Positions 6,943 through 16,524 are shown, numbered from the stretch's first letter. The stretch is 64,000 nt of DNA from Dictyobacter aurantiacus (GCF_003967515.1 NZ_BIFQ01000001.1:744001-808000), one strand, 5' to 3'. Numbers and translations: made by a program. The notes: generated from the sequence alone by a model not told the origin.

Positions 6943-8403
6943 GTGAGCAGATACGATGACCCAGGCTGGTATGAACAGCAACCAGAGGATGATCGAACGA
7001 AATCTCCACAATCACATGCGCACGCGGCAGATGACTTCGATCATTATCCGTTTCTTCCATCGCAAGATGCGAATAACTTTTCTTCCCATCAACGAGAAGC
7101 TGTGACCTACCCTCCGTTACATGAGGCATCAACAACCCATCGGTTCCAACATATGCTCGGTCGCATACTGGCTCTGGTCGCACTGGTTGTTGTGGCCTTT
7201 TTAGGGGGCTGGTTCGGGCACCAGTACTTTGGAGAGGCCTACTTTAATCAAAATAATCCCTCCCAATCCTATGAAGCCCTGTTTCAACAAGCATGGAATA
7301 AAGTTGATCAAAACTATGTGGATCGCAAATCCATAGACTATAAGAAGATGTCCTACGCCGCCATCAACGCGATGATCGCGACTCTCGGCGACAAGGGTCA
7401 TACACGCTTTATGGATCCACAGGCGGCGCAGGCTGAGAATCAGCAGTTGAGCGGCAAGTTCACCGGCGTTGGGATCTATTTAAGCCAGGACAAAACGAGC
7501 GGTAAGTTGATTGTAACGGCACCGATTCCGGGCTCTCCCGCGGAAAAAGCTGGCATTAAACACGGCGATGTTATTATCGCGGTAAACGGCAAGAGTACAG
7601 CCGGTAAAGATACAGCCGGCGTGAGCAGCATGATTCAAGGAAAAGTCGGCACAAACGTTACCATTACGGTTCAGCGAGCCGGAGAGGCGCAGCCACGGAC
7701 ATTCCAGTTGACGCGCTCGGAAATCAATGTTCCCAATGTAATCATGCACTATATCCCGGAAACCCACACAGCGCATATTCAGGTAGTCCAGTTTGCTGAT
7801 GGGGTATCTGGACAGGTGAAAGACCAGCTGGCAAAGGCCAAAAGCATGGGCGCAACCAACATCATCCTCGATCTGCGTGATAACCCAGGCGGCTTCTTGA
7901 ATGAAGCGGTCAATATGACCAGCCTCTTTGTTAAAAGTGGACATGTTCTACTGCAGCAGGATAGCAGTGGGAAGCGCGTCCCCATTGATGTGACGGGCAA
8001 TACCGTCGATACGACATCGCCGATGGTTGTGCTGGTCAACGGCAACTCGGCCAGTGCCGCTGAAATTGTGTCCGGTTCGCTGAAGGAGAATGGACGAGCC
8101 ACGGTCATTGGTGAGCGCACCTACGGAACCGGTACGGTCCTGCAGCCCTTCAATCTGGCCGACGGCTCACAGTTGCTAATCGGTACCCAGGAATGGCTGA
8201 CCCCTCAAGGCCACTTTATCCGCAACAGTCCCGATAAACACGATGGGGGCATTACCCCAAATATTGAGGTCAAGCTGCCGGCCACAGGCACGATCCTGAC
8301 CCCCAACGATGAAAACCAGGGGAACTTAAACGCCCAACAGATCCTAAAAAGTAAGGACACCCAGCTGATCAAGGCTATTCAGTACCTTCAAGAAAAAAAA
8401 TAA
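6943..8403 (+). CDS. S41-family C-terminal-processing-like protease, membrane anchored
   Basis: About 486 residues. Order: a charged cytoplasmic N-terminal tail, one membrane segment (about 74-92), then on the outside a leading helical region, a PDZ domain (about 170-260; GVGIYLS.., GSPAEKAGIKHGDVIIAVNG) and the S41 peptidase domain. The nucleophile serine is in NGNSASAAE (about 371). The position 25 residues later, normally lysine in GKGT, is threonine here (GTGTV, about 396), so the Ser-Lys dyad is incomplete. GTG at 6943 fits AGGAGG with 6-base spacing better than the TTG one codon earlier. Likely role: cleavage of envelope proteins, if active. Confidence 0.88.
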   Translation: MSRYDDPGWYEQQPEDDRTKSPQSHAHAADDFDHYPFLPSQDANNFSSHQREAVTYPPLHEASTTHRFQHMLGRILALVALVVVAFLGGWFGHQYFGEAYFNQNNPSQSYEALFQQAWNKVDQNYVDRKSIDYKKMSYAAINAMIATLGDKGHTRFMDPQAAQAENQQLSGKFTGVGIYLSQDKTSGKLIVTAPIPGSPAEKAGIKHGDVIIAVNGKSTAGKDTAGVSSMIQGKVGTNVTITVQRAGEAQPRTFQLTRSEINVPNVIMHYIPETHTAHIQVVQFADGVSGQVKDQLAKAKSMGATNIILDLRDNPGGFLNEAVNMTSLFVKSGHVLLQQDSSGKRVPIDVTGNTVDTTSPMVVLVNGNSASAAEIVSGSLKENGRATVIGERTYGTGTVLQPFNLADGSQLLIGTQEWLTPQGHFIRNSPDKHDGGITPNIEVKLPATGTILTPNDENQGNLNAQQILKSKDTQLIKAIQYLQEKK

Positions 8404-8407
8404 GGTC

Positions 8408-8485
8408 TGATCCGGAAAACAGTTTAGTGGGGTTCACAGGGTGGCTAGCCGCCCTGTGAACCCCACTAAACTGTTTTCCGGATCA
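8408..8485. terminator. Long perfect hairpin between convergent genes
   Basis: 34-bp arms (8408-8441 and 8452-8485) around a 10-base centre that can itself pair (GGCTAGCC). It starts 4 bases after the protease stop codon and ends 2 bases before the last codon of the convergent acetyltransferase. No T tract. Probably a two-way terminator. Confidence 0.75.
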
Positions 8486-8487
8486 TG

Positions 8488-9321
8488 TTATACCGCGAGG
8501 AGCGGCCCTCCTTTTACCGCGTCGTTGCAGCGCCGGCAATCCTCGTCGGAGCAATGCGTGATGTCAGGCTGCTCGCGAATGGCGCTGGACGCCAGTTGCA
8601 AGGTCTCACCGGCCACATATGCCTGCCAGAGGCTCTGTCCCACTTTCAGCTTTTGCTGGGCGGGCGCCAGCACCGCCTCCAGCCTCCCAAAACCTTCTGA
8701 GCAACTCCCAACCGCTACCAGCATGGGCTGAAAATCGGGTCCATTGGCGCAGCGGCGGAACAACTCACGGCCCGCGACCTGCTCCGCATAATGCAAAAAG
8801 GTCATCCGCTCCAGTCCAACGCCCATCAAAATAATGGAGCCATGCATCAGAGTCAGGGTATGCAGGGGAGCATAGACATTGAGTGGGTCCTGCCCCCCGA
8901 TCAAATTTTCCGCCAGCGGACCCAGGGCCGCAAACGAGTTCAAGGGATGATTGCCTCGCACATGCTGCGGATGCTCAACAACAAACTTTGGGATCAATCC
9001 CATGGTGATGTTCAGCTCACGTGAAGCCGGTGTATAGACTGCATTATTTCCCATATAAATTCTGGAAGCGAGCTGTGTATAGTCGATACCGTTGCGCGGC
9101 GGCCGCATAGCGGGCCGATCAGGTGGAGCGATCGCATAGGCGGCATCTGAAAAGGTAGGGACCAACACGGTGCAGCCTTCAGCCAGAAAGCCAGAGACAA
9201 TGGTTTCAGCGCCGTGGGCCACAGGTCCAAATGAACGCAGAGAGGAGTGGATGCACACAGGCATACCGGAGACGCCCAGTATTTTTACGGCCTGGCGCAC
9301 ATCATTCATGGTAACAGTCAT
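8488..9321 (-). CDS. AAC(3)-like N-acetyltransferase
   Basis: 277 residues of the antibiotic N-acetyltransferase family (acetyl-CoA dependent; aminoglycoside 3-N-acetyltransferases and relatives). Visible family features: VCIHSSLRSFGPV at the start (acetyl-CoA site), LVPTFSDAAY, LNITMGLIPKFVVEHP, the HPLNSFAALGPLAENL block carrying the conserved His, and GVGLERMTFLHYAEQ. Its start overlaps the HMG-CoA lyase stop by 4 bases, so it is translated as the last gene of the glmU operon. Chromosomal members often have unknown substrates, so a resistance function should not be assumed. Confidence 0.85.
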   Translation of the reverse strand: MTVTMNDVRQAVKILGVSGMPVCIHSSLRSFGPVAHGAETIVSGFLAEGCTVLVPTFSDAAYAIAPPDRPAMRPPRNGIDYTQLASRIYMGNNAVYTPASRELNITMGLIPKFVVEHPQHVRGNHPLNSFAALGPLAENLIGGQDPLNVYAPLHTLTLMHGSIILMGVGLERMTFLHYAEQVAGRELFRRCANGPDFQPMLVAVGSCSEGFGRLEAVLAPAQQKLKVGQSLWQAYVAGETLQLASSAIREQPDITHCSDEDCRRCNDAVKGGPLLAV

Positions 9322-10250
9322 TGATCTTTTCCCGTCGCGGCGATAGCAGCCTGGTAATATTTACTGAGGGGTGGATGATCCAGGTACGGAGCGATAAAGC
9401 GCGTCGCCTCCACCACTTTATCCAGGTCAACGCCAGTCTTAATACCCATGCCATTAAGCATATAGAGCAGATCTTCTGTGGCCAGGTTTCCGGCCGCGCC
9501 TGGAGCGTAAGGACAGCCACCCAACCCACCGGCGGAAGCATCGATGGTGGTAACCCCCATCTGTAACGCGACCAGGACATTGGCCAGCGCGGTCCCACGG
9601 GTATCGTGAAAATGAACGCCGATCTGATCCAGTTCAATATCCGCCTGCAGCATCAAATTCAGAACATGGGCAACCTGCATGGGATTCGCCACGCCAATGG
9701 TATCACCCAACGAGATTTCGGCGACCCCCATCTCAAATAGTGCGCCTGCTACCTCAACGGCCCGGTGCGGATCTACCTCTCCTTCATAGGGACAACCAAA
9801 GACAGTCGAGATATAACCACGAACCGGGATGGCTTCTTTACGGGCCAGATCGAGGATAGGGCGAAAATTAGCCAGGCTTTCAGCGATGCTGGCATTGATA
9901 TTATGGCGGGTAAAACTATCACTGGCAGCGGTAAAAACAGCAACAGCACGCACTCCAGACTCCAGGGCGCGCTCCATCCCTTTGAGATTGGGCACCAATA
10001 CGGGATATTCAACCGCTGGCTGACGCCGCAACGAGGTCATCACTGTTGCGGCATCGCTCAATTGGGGAATAGCGCGCGGGCTGACAAACGAGGTAGCCTC
10101 AACCACCGGCAGACCAGCTTCGGCCAGCAATTGAATAAACTTGATTTTCTGCTCGGTTGGAATCTGGCTCTTTTCGTTCTGCAGACCGTCGCGCGGCCCT
10201 ACTTCCACGATCCGAACCGTATCTGGCAATGTTGCGTTCACTAACTGCAT
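9318..10250 (-). CDS. mvaB: Hydroxymethylglutaryl-CoA lyase
   Basis: Splits HMG-CoA into acetoacetate and acetyl-CoA, the last step of leucine degradation. 310 residues with the DRE-TIM metallolyase fold: VEVGPRDGLQNE (catalytic Arg-Asp), VEATSFVSP, VFTAASDSFTRHN, YISTVFGCPYEG, ISLGDTIGVANP, GVHFHDTRGTALAN (metal histidines) and GGLGGCPYAPGAAGNLATED (conserved Cys loop). It lies 5 bases after the CorC-type gene in the glmU operon. The other leucine genes are on the opposite strand at 13766-19506. Confidence 0.95.
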   Translation of the reverse strand: MQLVNATLPDTVRIVEVGPRDGLQNEKSQIPTEQKIKFIQLLAEAGLPVVEATSFVSPRAIPQLSDAATVMTSLRRQPAVEYPVLVPNLKGMERALESGVRAVAVFTAASDSFTRHNINASIAESLANFRPILDLARKEAIPVRGYISTVFGCPYEGEVDPHRAVEVAGALFEMGVAEISLGDTIGVANPMQVAHVLNLMLQADIELDQIGVHFHDTRGTALANVLVALQMGVTTIDASAGGLGGCPYAPGAAGNLATEDLLYMLNGMGIKTGVDLDKVVEATRFIAPYLDHPPLSKYYQAAIAATGKDQ

Positions 10251-10255
10251 ACTCT

Positions 10256-11713
10256 TTACGCACCTTTATATTCGAAACGAGACGGCTGTTCAGTCAGATC
10301 GCCCTTATCTTCCACCTTCTTATCTTCAGATGCCTGCGGCTCTTCCTCAACTGGAGCAGGTAGCAACAACACATCTGACTCTTCCTGCTGCTGCTGGCTC
10401 TTCACGCACACGCGTATCTTGAGGATACGGCGTCCCCGCGTCGCCAGGACGGTCAGGGTGAGGTTCTCAAACGTGATGGTATCCCCAACCCCAGGAATCT
10501 TATCCAACTGCGCATAGACAAAGCCACCCAACGTCTCGTAGTCGCTATCATCCATGTCGGTTTTCATCAGTTCGTTGAAGTCGTAAATGCTCATTTTGGC
10601 GTCAATGATATACTCATTCTCATTTACAACCTCAAACAGCTTCTCTTCATGGTCGTATTCATCCTGAATATCGCCCACGATCTCTTCCATCAGGTCTTCA
10701 ATGGTGACCAGTCCTGCCACCGAACCGTATTCATCGATGACCATGGCCATATGCGTGCGACTCTGACGCAACTCGCGCAAGAGATCATCCAGCTTCTTGG
10801 TCTCTGGTACACAATAAGCGCTGCGCACGAGATTGTGTACCGGCAGTGAACCATGATTTTCACGCAGCTGGCGCAGCATATCCTTGGTGTACAGAATACC
10901 CAGGATATCATCCATGCCAACGGAGGCTTCATAGACCGGGATACGAGAGAAGCCGCCCTGCATAGCCAGGTCTACAGCCTGGTTGACCGTCGCAGTGCTG
11001 GGTAGCGTCACCATATCGATACGCGGCACCATCACTTCACGCACGGTAGTATCAGCGAACTCAAAAATGCTGCGGATCATCTCGGTCTCTTCTTCTTCGA
11101 GGACGCCCTCCTCTTCACCCACAGTTACCAGCAGGCGCAGTTCGTCTTCGGTGATGAATGGCCCACGATGCTTCATCTGGCCTCCCAGTAGACGCACCAG
11201 GCCCGAAGTGATCGCGCTGAGCAACCAGACGATTGGCCGCAAGACCCATGCGGCGGCGCGCACCGGATCAATGAAGAAGCGAGCCCAACGCAAGGGATTC
11301 TGCACAGCAGCCGTTTTAGGTGAGATCTCACAGAAAATTAAAACCACCAGTGAGGTAGCCACAGAAGAGATTACTTCACCCAGGGAGGCGGAAAAGAAGC
11401 GCAGCGTTAAGACCGTTGCCATGCTGGATGCCACCACCACAGCAACACTGTTGACAATCAGAATCGTTGAGAGGAAAACATTTGGCTCAGCTAACAGACG
11501 CTCAATTTTAAGCATCTGCGTATCGCCCTCTTCGGCCAGATTTTTTAGCTTGATGCGGTTGACCGAGGTAAAGGCGGTCTCAGCGGCCGAAGCCAATGCA
11601 CAGAGCACTAACGCGACCAGCATGATAATCAACTGGAGCCAGGCCTGTGCATCAAATTGCGATGTGTGAAAATTAATATTGGCGGCTAAGCTCGATAAGC
11701 CAGGGCCGTCCAT
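10256..11713 (-). CDS. CNNM/CorC-HlyC family membrane protein with CBS domains
   Basis: 485 residues. An N-terminal CNNM transmembrane domain (about 20-200; ASAAETAFTSVNRIKLKNLAEEG, VFLSTILIVNSVAVVVASSMA, FCEISPKTAA) is followed by two CBS domains (about 225-350; VREVMVPRIDMVTL, THMAMVIDEYGSVAGLVTIEDLMEEIVGDIQDE). A CorC_HlyC domain follows (DAKMSIYDFNELM.., ETLGGFVYAQLDKIPGVGD). The tail is acidic and Gln-rich. Members are linked to Mg/Co export or homeostasis. It lies 8 bases after glmU and 5 bases before mvaB. Confidence 0.9.
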   Translation of the reverse strand: MDGPGLSSLAANINFHTSQFDAQAWLQLIIMLVALVLCALASAAETAFTSVNRIKLKNLAEEGDTQMLKIERLLAEPNVFLSTILIVNSVAVVVASSMATVLTLRFFSASLGEVISSVATSLVVLIFCEISPKTAAVQNPLRWARFFIDPVRAAAWVLRPIVWLLSAITSGLVRLLGGQMKHRGPFITEDELRLLVTVGEEEGVLEEEETEMIRSIFEFADTTVREVMVPRIDMVTLPSTATVNQAVDLAMQGGFSRIPVYEASVGMDDILGILYTKDMLRQLRENHGSLPVHNLVRSAYCVPETKKLDDLLRELRQSRTHMAMVIDEYGSVAGLVTIEDLMEEIVGDIQDEYDHEEKLFEVVNENEYIIDAKMSIYDFNELMKTDMDDSDYETLGGFVYAQLDKIPGVGDTITFENLTLTVLATRGRRILKIRVCVKSQQQQEESDVLLLPAPVEEEPQASEDKKVEDKGDLTEQPSRFEYKGA

Positions 11714-11721
11714 ATATACAC

Positions 11722-13158
11722 CTATTCCTTTTTGCCACCATCCGTTGCCCCATCTTCCGATACTGGCAACGTACGCACCTGTCGTGCTGGAACACCATAC
11801 ACTAACGTGTGGGGTGGAACATCTTTATTAACGAGCGCGCTGGCCCCGGTCATGGCGTGTTCACCAACGGTTACAGGGGGTACCAGCACGGTATCACACC
11901 CGATAAAGGCGTTATCGCCAATCGTTGTGCGATACTTTTGTTTGGTGAGGCCATTATAGTTGGATGTAATGGTTCCCGCACCGATATTGACATGGGCACC
12001 AACGGTTGCATCACCCATGTAACTGAAATGATGCATATCTGTTTCGGCGCCAAGATACGAGTTTTTAACTTCCGCGTAATTGCCCATCTTTACACCACTC
12101 GCCAGGTGTGCCCCCGGGCGACAATGGCTAAATGGGCCCATACTTACTTCTTCCTCTAATACGGATTGCTCAAGCGCCGAGTTGCGAATGACACAGCGAT
12201 CCCCAATGGAAGATTGATAAATAGTTGTCGACGGACCAATCTTACACCAGGAGCCGATGGTTGTCTGACCCGTGATCATTGTACCCGGCAAGATAACGGT
12301 GTCGGTCCCAATCTGAACCTCGTCGTCTATGTAGGTCGACGCTGGATCGATGATGGTGACGCCGGCGTACATATGACGCTCAAGGATACGGTGACGCATA
12401 ACCTGCTCGGCCTCAGCCAGTTGCACGCGATTGTTTATTCCCAGCGTCTCATCTAACGAACCCTTCACGGTGGCGATTCTACGCTCCTGCGCTCCTGCGA
12501 CCGCGATCAGGTCGGTCAGATAATATTCGCCACTGGCGTTGCGCGGCAGCGCCTGCAGAGACTCCCACAGCCAGGCTCGCTCAAAGCAATAGACACCCGA
12601 GTTGACCTCGATGATCTGTAGCTGCTCGGGGGTGGCTCGCTTAACCTCCACAATCTCTTTCACCTGCCCATGGCTGTCACGAACAACACGCCCATAGTCT
12701 GATGAAGGATCGGCATCGGCGGTCAAAAACGTCACGGTGGCCTGCTGCGTGAGATGCTCAGCCAGCACACTGGCCAGCATCTCGCTTCTCACCAGCGGTG
12801 TGTCTCCGTAACAGACAAGCACGGTATCGGGCAATGGATCCAGCGCATTAACGGTCTCTTGAGCCGCAAGTACAGCGTGACCAGTACCTAGCTGCTCATG
12901 CTGCATCGCATACTGGCAACGCTCACCAAAGACGGACAAGATCTGCTCGGCCTCGTGGCCCAGAACCACTACAGGGCGCGATGTAGTAACACTGTCACCC
13001 CAGGGAGCAAAGACAGAGGTGGAAGGGATAGCCTCAACAGATTTGAGCACATGAGATAATAACGGCTGACCCGCCAGTGGATGAAGGAGCTTTGACAACG
13101 TTGAACGCATCCGCGTGCCTTTGCCTGCGGCAAGGACGACGGTCGCATATCTATTCAT
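11722..13158 (-). CDS. glmU: Bifunctional GlcNAc-1-phosphate uridyltransferase / glucosamine-1-phosphate acetyltransferase
   Basis: Makes UDP-GlcNAc for peptidoglycan and other envelope polymers. 478 residues. The N-terminal nucleotidyltransferase domain has VVLAAGKGTRMRS (6-18), QLGTGHAV, VCYGDTPL and GRVVRD. The C-terminal left-handed beta-helix acetyltransferase has hexapeptide repeats such as IGDRCVIRNSALEQSVLEE and GAHVNIGAGTITSNYNG (with the catalytic region HFSYMGDA just before). First gene of a four-gene operon, with a clear promoter at 13268-13297 and a leader of about 100 bases. Confidence 0.96.
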   Translation of the reverse strand: MNRYATVVLAAGKGTRMRSTLSKLLHPLAGQPLLSHVLKSVEAIPSTSVFAPWGDSVTTSRPVVVLGHEAEQILSVFGERCQYAMQHEQLGTGHAVLAAQETVNALDPLPDTVLVCYGDTPLVRSEMLASVLAEHLTQQATVTFLTADADPSSDYGRVVRDSHGQVKEIVEVKRATPEQLQIIEVNSGVYCFERAWLWESLQALPRNASGEYYLTDLIAVAGAQERRIATVKGSLDETLGINNRVQLAEAEQVMRHRILERHMYAGVTIIDPASTYIDDEVQIGTDTVILPGTMITGQTTIGSWCKIGPSTTIYQSSIGDRCVIRNSALEQSVLEEEVSMGPFSHCRPGAHLASGVKMGNYAEVKNSYLGAETDMHHFSYMGDATVGAHVNIGAGTITSNYNGLTKQKYRTTIGDNAFIGCDTVLVPPVTVGEHAMTGASALVNKDVPPHTLVYGVPARQVRTLPVSEDGATDGGKKE

Positions 13159-13267
13159 AGTTTGTTTCGCAAACCCTTTATATTTTTATATGATTTCTGG
13201 AGGGAACATGTAAAAATAGTTGCTTATTTTTCAACTAGATCAGCTTAATCCCTACTTTTACACATGT

Positions 13268-13297
13268 ATAGTACACGAAAGGAAAGCTTTCTGTCAA
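13268..13297 (-). promoter_or_regulatory. glmU operon promoter
   Basis: Minus strand TTGACA (13292-13297), 18-base spacer, TACTAT (13268-13273). The leader that follows can form a small hairpin (AGTTG..CAACT). This places transcription of the operon entirely to the left of the hairpin pair at 13385-13570. Confidence 0.75.
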
Positions 13298-13384
13298 CCA
13301 AACCTTGTGCCACCAGGAGGGTGGCGGCTCTCGCCAGCGATTCGTGCCTCCGGCCCCTGACTCTACGCGCCTACGGCGCTCAAA

Positions 13385-13463
13385 AGGTATTATATATGTG
13401 GGTTGAGGCAAAAAACGCGCGTTTGACGCGCGTTTTTTGCCTCAACCCACATATATAATACCT
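13385..13463. repeat. Long perfect hairpin, 37-bp arms
   Basis: 13385-13421 pairs perfectly with 13427-13463 around TTTGA. The base is AT-rich (TATTATATATG) and the tip GC-rich (ACGCGCG). Not downstream of any gene: it lies upstream of both neighbouring promoters. Confidence 0.9.
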
Positions 13464-13498
13464 ATGGCGGCCGCACCTATGGCGCTCACGTAATTGAA

Positions 13499-13570
13499 AA
13501 GGAAGGAGTTGGTGCCATACAACAGGAGGTGCGACTGCACCTCCTGTTGTATGGCACCAACTCCTTCCTT
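13499..13570. repeat. Long perfect hairpin, 34-bp arms
   Basis: 13499-13532 pairs perfectly with 13537-13570 around GACT. The tip GGAGGTGC-GACT-GCACCTCC resembles those at 35.7, 39.5 and 24.5 kb, while the lower stem is unrelated to them. Confidence 0.9.
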
Positions 13571-13659
13571 AAAAAAATGGCGGCCGCGCAGCGGACGCGC
13601 GTGCGGGGGCGCTCAGGCCCCGACAGAAGAGGGAGCCTGACACCCTGTCACATACTCTC

Positions 13660-13688
13660 TTGACGGGCACAGGACTGGATGATATGCT
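13660..13688 (+). promoter_or_regulatory. Promoter of the leucine degradation operon
   Basis: TTGACG (13660-13665), 17-base spacer, TATGCT (13683-13688), about 78 bases before the carboxylase start. No hairpin element lies downstream of it, so the pair at 13385-13570 is outside this transcript. Confidence 0.75.
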
Positions 13689-13765
13689 CATTTACAGCGC
13701 AATGACGCGCAACAATAAACACAAAAATCCTATTCTATCATCGTTGTTGAGAGGATATAGACACT

Positions 13766-15373
13766 ATGGCAGTCATCGAAACCCACATAGATCGTCATGG
13801 CCCCGATTTTGTGGAGAACAGGCAATATTTCCAGCAGCTCATCGAACAACTGAACCTCAATATTCAACGCGTTCAGCAGGGTGGCGGCGAGAACGCCATC
13901 GCTAAGCACCGCAAACGCAATAAGCTACTCGCCCGTGAACGCATTCAACTTCTCTGCGATCCCAACACACCTTTCTTGGAGCTCAGCCCGCTGGCAGCCT
14001 GGGATATGTATGATAACGATGCGCCTGCCGCCGGTATCGTGACCGGTATTGGCCTGGTTGAGGGCCAGGAGTGCATGATCGTGGCCAACGATGCCACGGT
14101 TAAAGGCGGGACGTATTATCCAGAAACAGTCAAAAAACATCTGCGCGCGCAGGAAATTGCGGAACAGAATCATCTTCCGTGTATCTACCTCGTCGATTCG
14201 GGCGGCGCCTTCCTGCCATTGCAGGCAAAGGTATTCCCCGACCGCGATCACTTCGGGCGTATCTTCTATAATCAGGCGCGCATGTCTAGCAAGCGCATTC
14301 CTCAGATCGCGGCGGTGATGGGATCCTGTACCGCCGGCGGGGCCTACGTTCCGGCAATGAGCGATGAAACAGTGATTGTGCGCGGCAATGGCACGATCTT
14401 CCTCGGCGGCCCTCCCCTGGTGAAGGCTGCCACAGGCGAAGAGGTCTCGGCGGAAGATCTAGGCGGAGCCGACGTGCACAGCCGTACGTCGGGGGTGACC
14501 GACCATTACGCCCTCAATGATGAACATGCCCTGGCTATCTGCCGCAGCATCGTGTCCCACCTCAATCGGCGCAAGTATATTCCGTGGGAGATTCGGCCGG
14601 TGGTTGAGCCACGCTACGCGGCCGATGATCTGCTGGGTATTGTGCCGGGCGATAATCGCCGCAGCTACGATGTGCGCGAGGTGATTGCTCGCCTGGTGGA
14701 TGGTAGCGACTTTCATGAGTTTAAGGCGCTGTACGGCACGACCCTGGTGTGCGGATTCGCGCGTCTGATGGGCTTTCCCGTCGGTATTATCGCCAACAAC
14801 GGCATCCTCTTCTCCGAGAGCGCATTGAAGGCGACTCACTTTATCGAGCTGTGCGAGCAGCGCCAGACGCCTTTAATCTTCTTGCAGAACATTACTGGAT
14901 TTATGGTGGGGCGTCAGTATGAAAATGGGGGCATCGCCAAAGATGGCGCCAAGATGGTAATGGCGGTCGCTACAGCGGCGGTTCCCAAGTTCACGGTAAT
15001 TATCGGCGGCTCCTTCGGAGCGGGCAACTACGGCATGTGTGGACGCGCCTACTCGCCTCATCAGCTCTGGATGTGGCCAAACGCGCGCATCTCGGTGATG
15101 GGAGGTCAGCAGGCGGCAACGGTACTGGCAACGGTACGCAAAGAAGGGCTGGCGGCACGCGGTAAATCTATGAGTCCAGAAGAAGAAGCCAGCTTTATGC
15201 AACCCATCCTGGACAAGTATGAGGCGGAGGGCAATCCTTACTATAGTACCGCGCGCCTGTGGGACGACGGCATCATCGATCCACGTGATACGCGCACTGT
15301 TCTGGGACTGGGCATCGCGGCGTCGCTTAACGCTCCAATACCTGAGACGCCCTTCGGCGTGTTCAGGATGTAA
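13766..15373 (+). CDS. Methylcrotonyl-CoA carboxylase, beta (carboxyltransferase) subunit
   Basis: Transfers CO2 from carboxybiotin to 3-methylcrotonyl-CoA in leucine breakdown. 535 residues, the normal length. Crotonase-like carboxyltransferase halves: [27 protein letters not shown] and [30 protein letters not shown] (acyl-CoA site), [20 protein letters not shown], then the C-terminal half with [49 protein letters not shown] and [14 protein letters not shown]. These match MCC beta better than propionyl-CoA carboxylase. The alpha subunit is at 17461-19506. Confidence 0.93.
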   Translation: MAVIETHIDRHGPDFVENRQYFQQLIEQLNLNIQRVQQGGGENAIAKHRKRNKLLARERIQLLCDPNTPFLELSPLAAWDMYDNDAPAAGIVTGIGLVEGQECMIVANDATVKGGTYYPETVKKHLRAQEIAEQNHLPCIYLVDSGGAFLPLQAKVFPDRDHFGRIFYNQARMSSKRIPQIAAVMGSCTAGGAYVPAMSDETVIVRGNGTIFLGGPPLVKAATGEEVSAEDLGGADVHSRTSGVTDHYALNDEHALAICRSIVSHLNRRKYIPWEIRPVVEPRYAADDLLGIVPGDNRRSYDVREVIARLVDGSDFHEFKALYGTTLVCGFARLMGFPVGIIANNGILFSESALKATHFIELCEQRQTPLIFLQNITGFMVGRQYENGGIAKDGAKMVMAVATAAVPKFTVIIGGSFGAGNYGMCGRAYSPHQLWMWPNARISVMGGQQAATVLATVRKEGLAARGKSMSPEEEASFMQPILDKYEAEGNPYYSTARLWDDGIIDPRDTRTVLGLGIAASLNAPIPETPFGVFRM

Positions 15374-15537
15374 GCTGTACAACTACAACTGACTGCCTGA
15401 GATAGCGAAATACTCTACCCGTTGCGTATATCATTTGAGGGTCAAGAGCGGTTGCCATTTCCTGCTTCAGGATAGACATGCGCTCTTCTTTCTCAGGTTT
15501 GTAGAACGATCTTGTCAGGAAGGGTACAGCGAAAAGT

Positions 15538-16524
15538 ATGCAACAGTGTATTGTCTGGCGGGAGGGATCGTTGATAGGCGATTGTTCGCTTGAGCAATTG
15601 CATGATGCGCTACAAGATCCCCATGCTACGATCTGGCTCGATATTCAAACAGAGCATTGTCCAGAAAAATATAGTAATTTACTGACAGAAGAATTTCATT
15701 TACAACCATTAACCATCGAGAAGATACAGGAAAAAGGGGAGCGCGCCAAGCTCACTAGCCAGCACAATTACTTTTACCTGGTTGTCCACGGCCTGGAATT
15801 TGATGGTGATGAGGTAGAGGCAGCGACGCCAAAGTTAGATATTATTTTTAGCAAGCAGTTCCTGATTACGATCCATCCCGATCCGCTCCCCTGGCTCGCA
15901 GAGTTATGGCAGGCGACTCGTGAAGATGATTCGGAAGATTGCTTGATGCGACTGGGCGTTCCCTATCTGCTCCATCAGGTACTGGATACGCTGGTTGATA
16001 GCTACTTTCCAGTACTGGATGAGATCGATGACCTGGTTGATGAACTGGAGAACGCGACGGTCGAGCAGGATAGCCAGGATACCCAGAAACGCATCTTTGG
16101 CATGAAGCGCGTGCTGGCACAGATGCGACGCGTCATCAGTCCCCAGGTGGAGGTGTCGAACTCGTTGATTACACGCACTGGCGAAACAATCCCAACCGAG
16201 GTTGAGCCGTACTTCGCCGATGTCCATGATCACCTGGTGCGTACCTTTGAGGTACTCGATTCATATCGCGATCTTATGAGTGGCCTGCTTGACGTCTATC
16301 TGACAACGGTCGCCAATCGTCAGAATGAGATTATGAAGCAACTGGCATTGATCTCAACCATATTTTTGCCAATTACTTTCGTCACAGGCGTCTTTGGTCA
16401 GAACTTCGGGCATTCCCCCCAGGTGGATCACGATGCGGGCTTTAACTTCTGGTTTGTCCTGCTCTTTATGGCACTGGTAACGATTATGCAAATCTGGTAT
16501 TTCCATCATCGAAAATGGATATAG
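15538..16524 (+). CDS. CorA-like divalent cation transporter with a variant GQN motif
   Basis: 328 residues: a cytoplasmic alpha/beta domain, a long helical stalk (about 130-270) and two C-terminal membrane helices. The first (LISTIFLPITFVTGVFGQNF) ends in GQN where canonical CorA has GMN, which forms the selectivity filter; the second is FWFVLLFMALVTIMQIWYFHHRKWI. Positively charged C-terminus as in CorA. GMN changes are tolerated in CorA relatives such as ZntB-type exporters, so Mg2+ specificity is uncertain. It lies between leucine genes, 27 bases before the enoyl-CoA hydratase. Confidence 0.85.
   Translation: MQQCIVWREGSLIGDCSLEQLHDALQDPHATIWLDIQTEHCPEKYSNLLTEEFHLQPLTIEKIQEKGERAKLTSQHNYFYLVVHGLEFDGDEVEAATPKLDIIFSKQFLITIHPDPLPWLAELWQATREDDSEDCLMRLGVPYLLHQVLDTLVDSYFPVLDEIDDLVDELENATVEQDSQDTQKRIFGMKRVLAQMRRVISPQVEVSNSLITRTGETIPTEVEPYFADVHDHLVRTFEVLDSYRDLMSGLLDVYLTTVANRQNEIMKQLALISTIFLPITFVTGVFGQNFGHSPQVDHDAGFNFWFVLLFMALVTIMQIWYFHHRKWI

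Larger units (their letters stand above)
13363..13605 (-). repeat. Tandem pair of flanked long-hairpin elements
   Basis: Two units in the same orientation (reversed relative to those at 35.7 and 39.5 kb). Unit one: flank CTACGCGCCTACGGCGCTC (13363-13381), hairpin 13385-13463, flank ATGGCGGCCGCA. Unit two: short flank CCTATGGCGCTC, hairpin 13499-13570, flank GCGGCCGCGCAGCGGACGCGC. The reverse complements of these flanks match those of the other copies. Neighbouring small hairpins include GCCACC..GGTGGC (13309-13325). The pair lies between the divergent glmU and carboxylase promoters. Confidence 0.75.
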
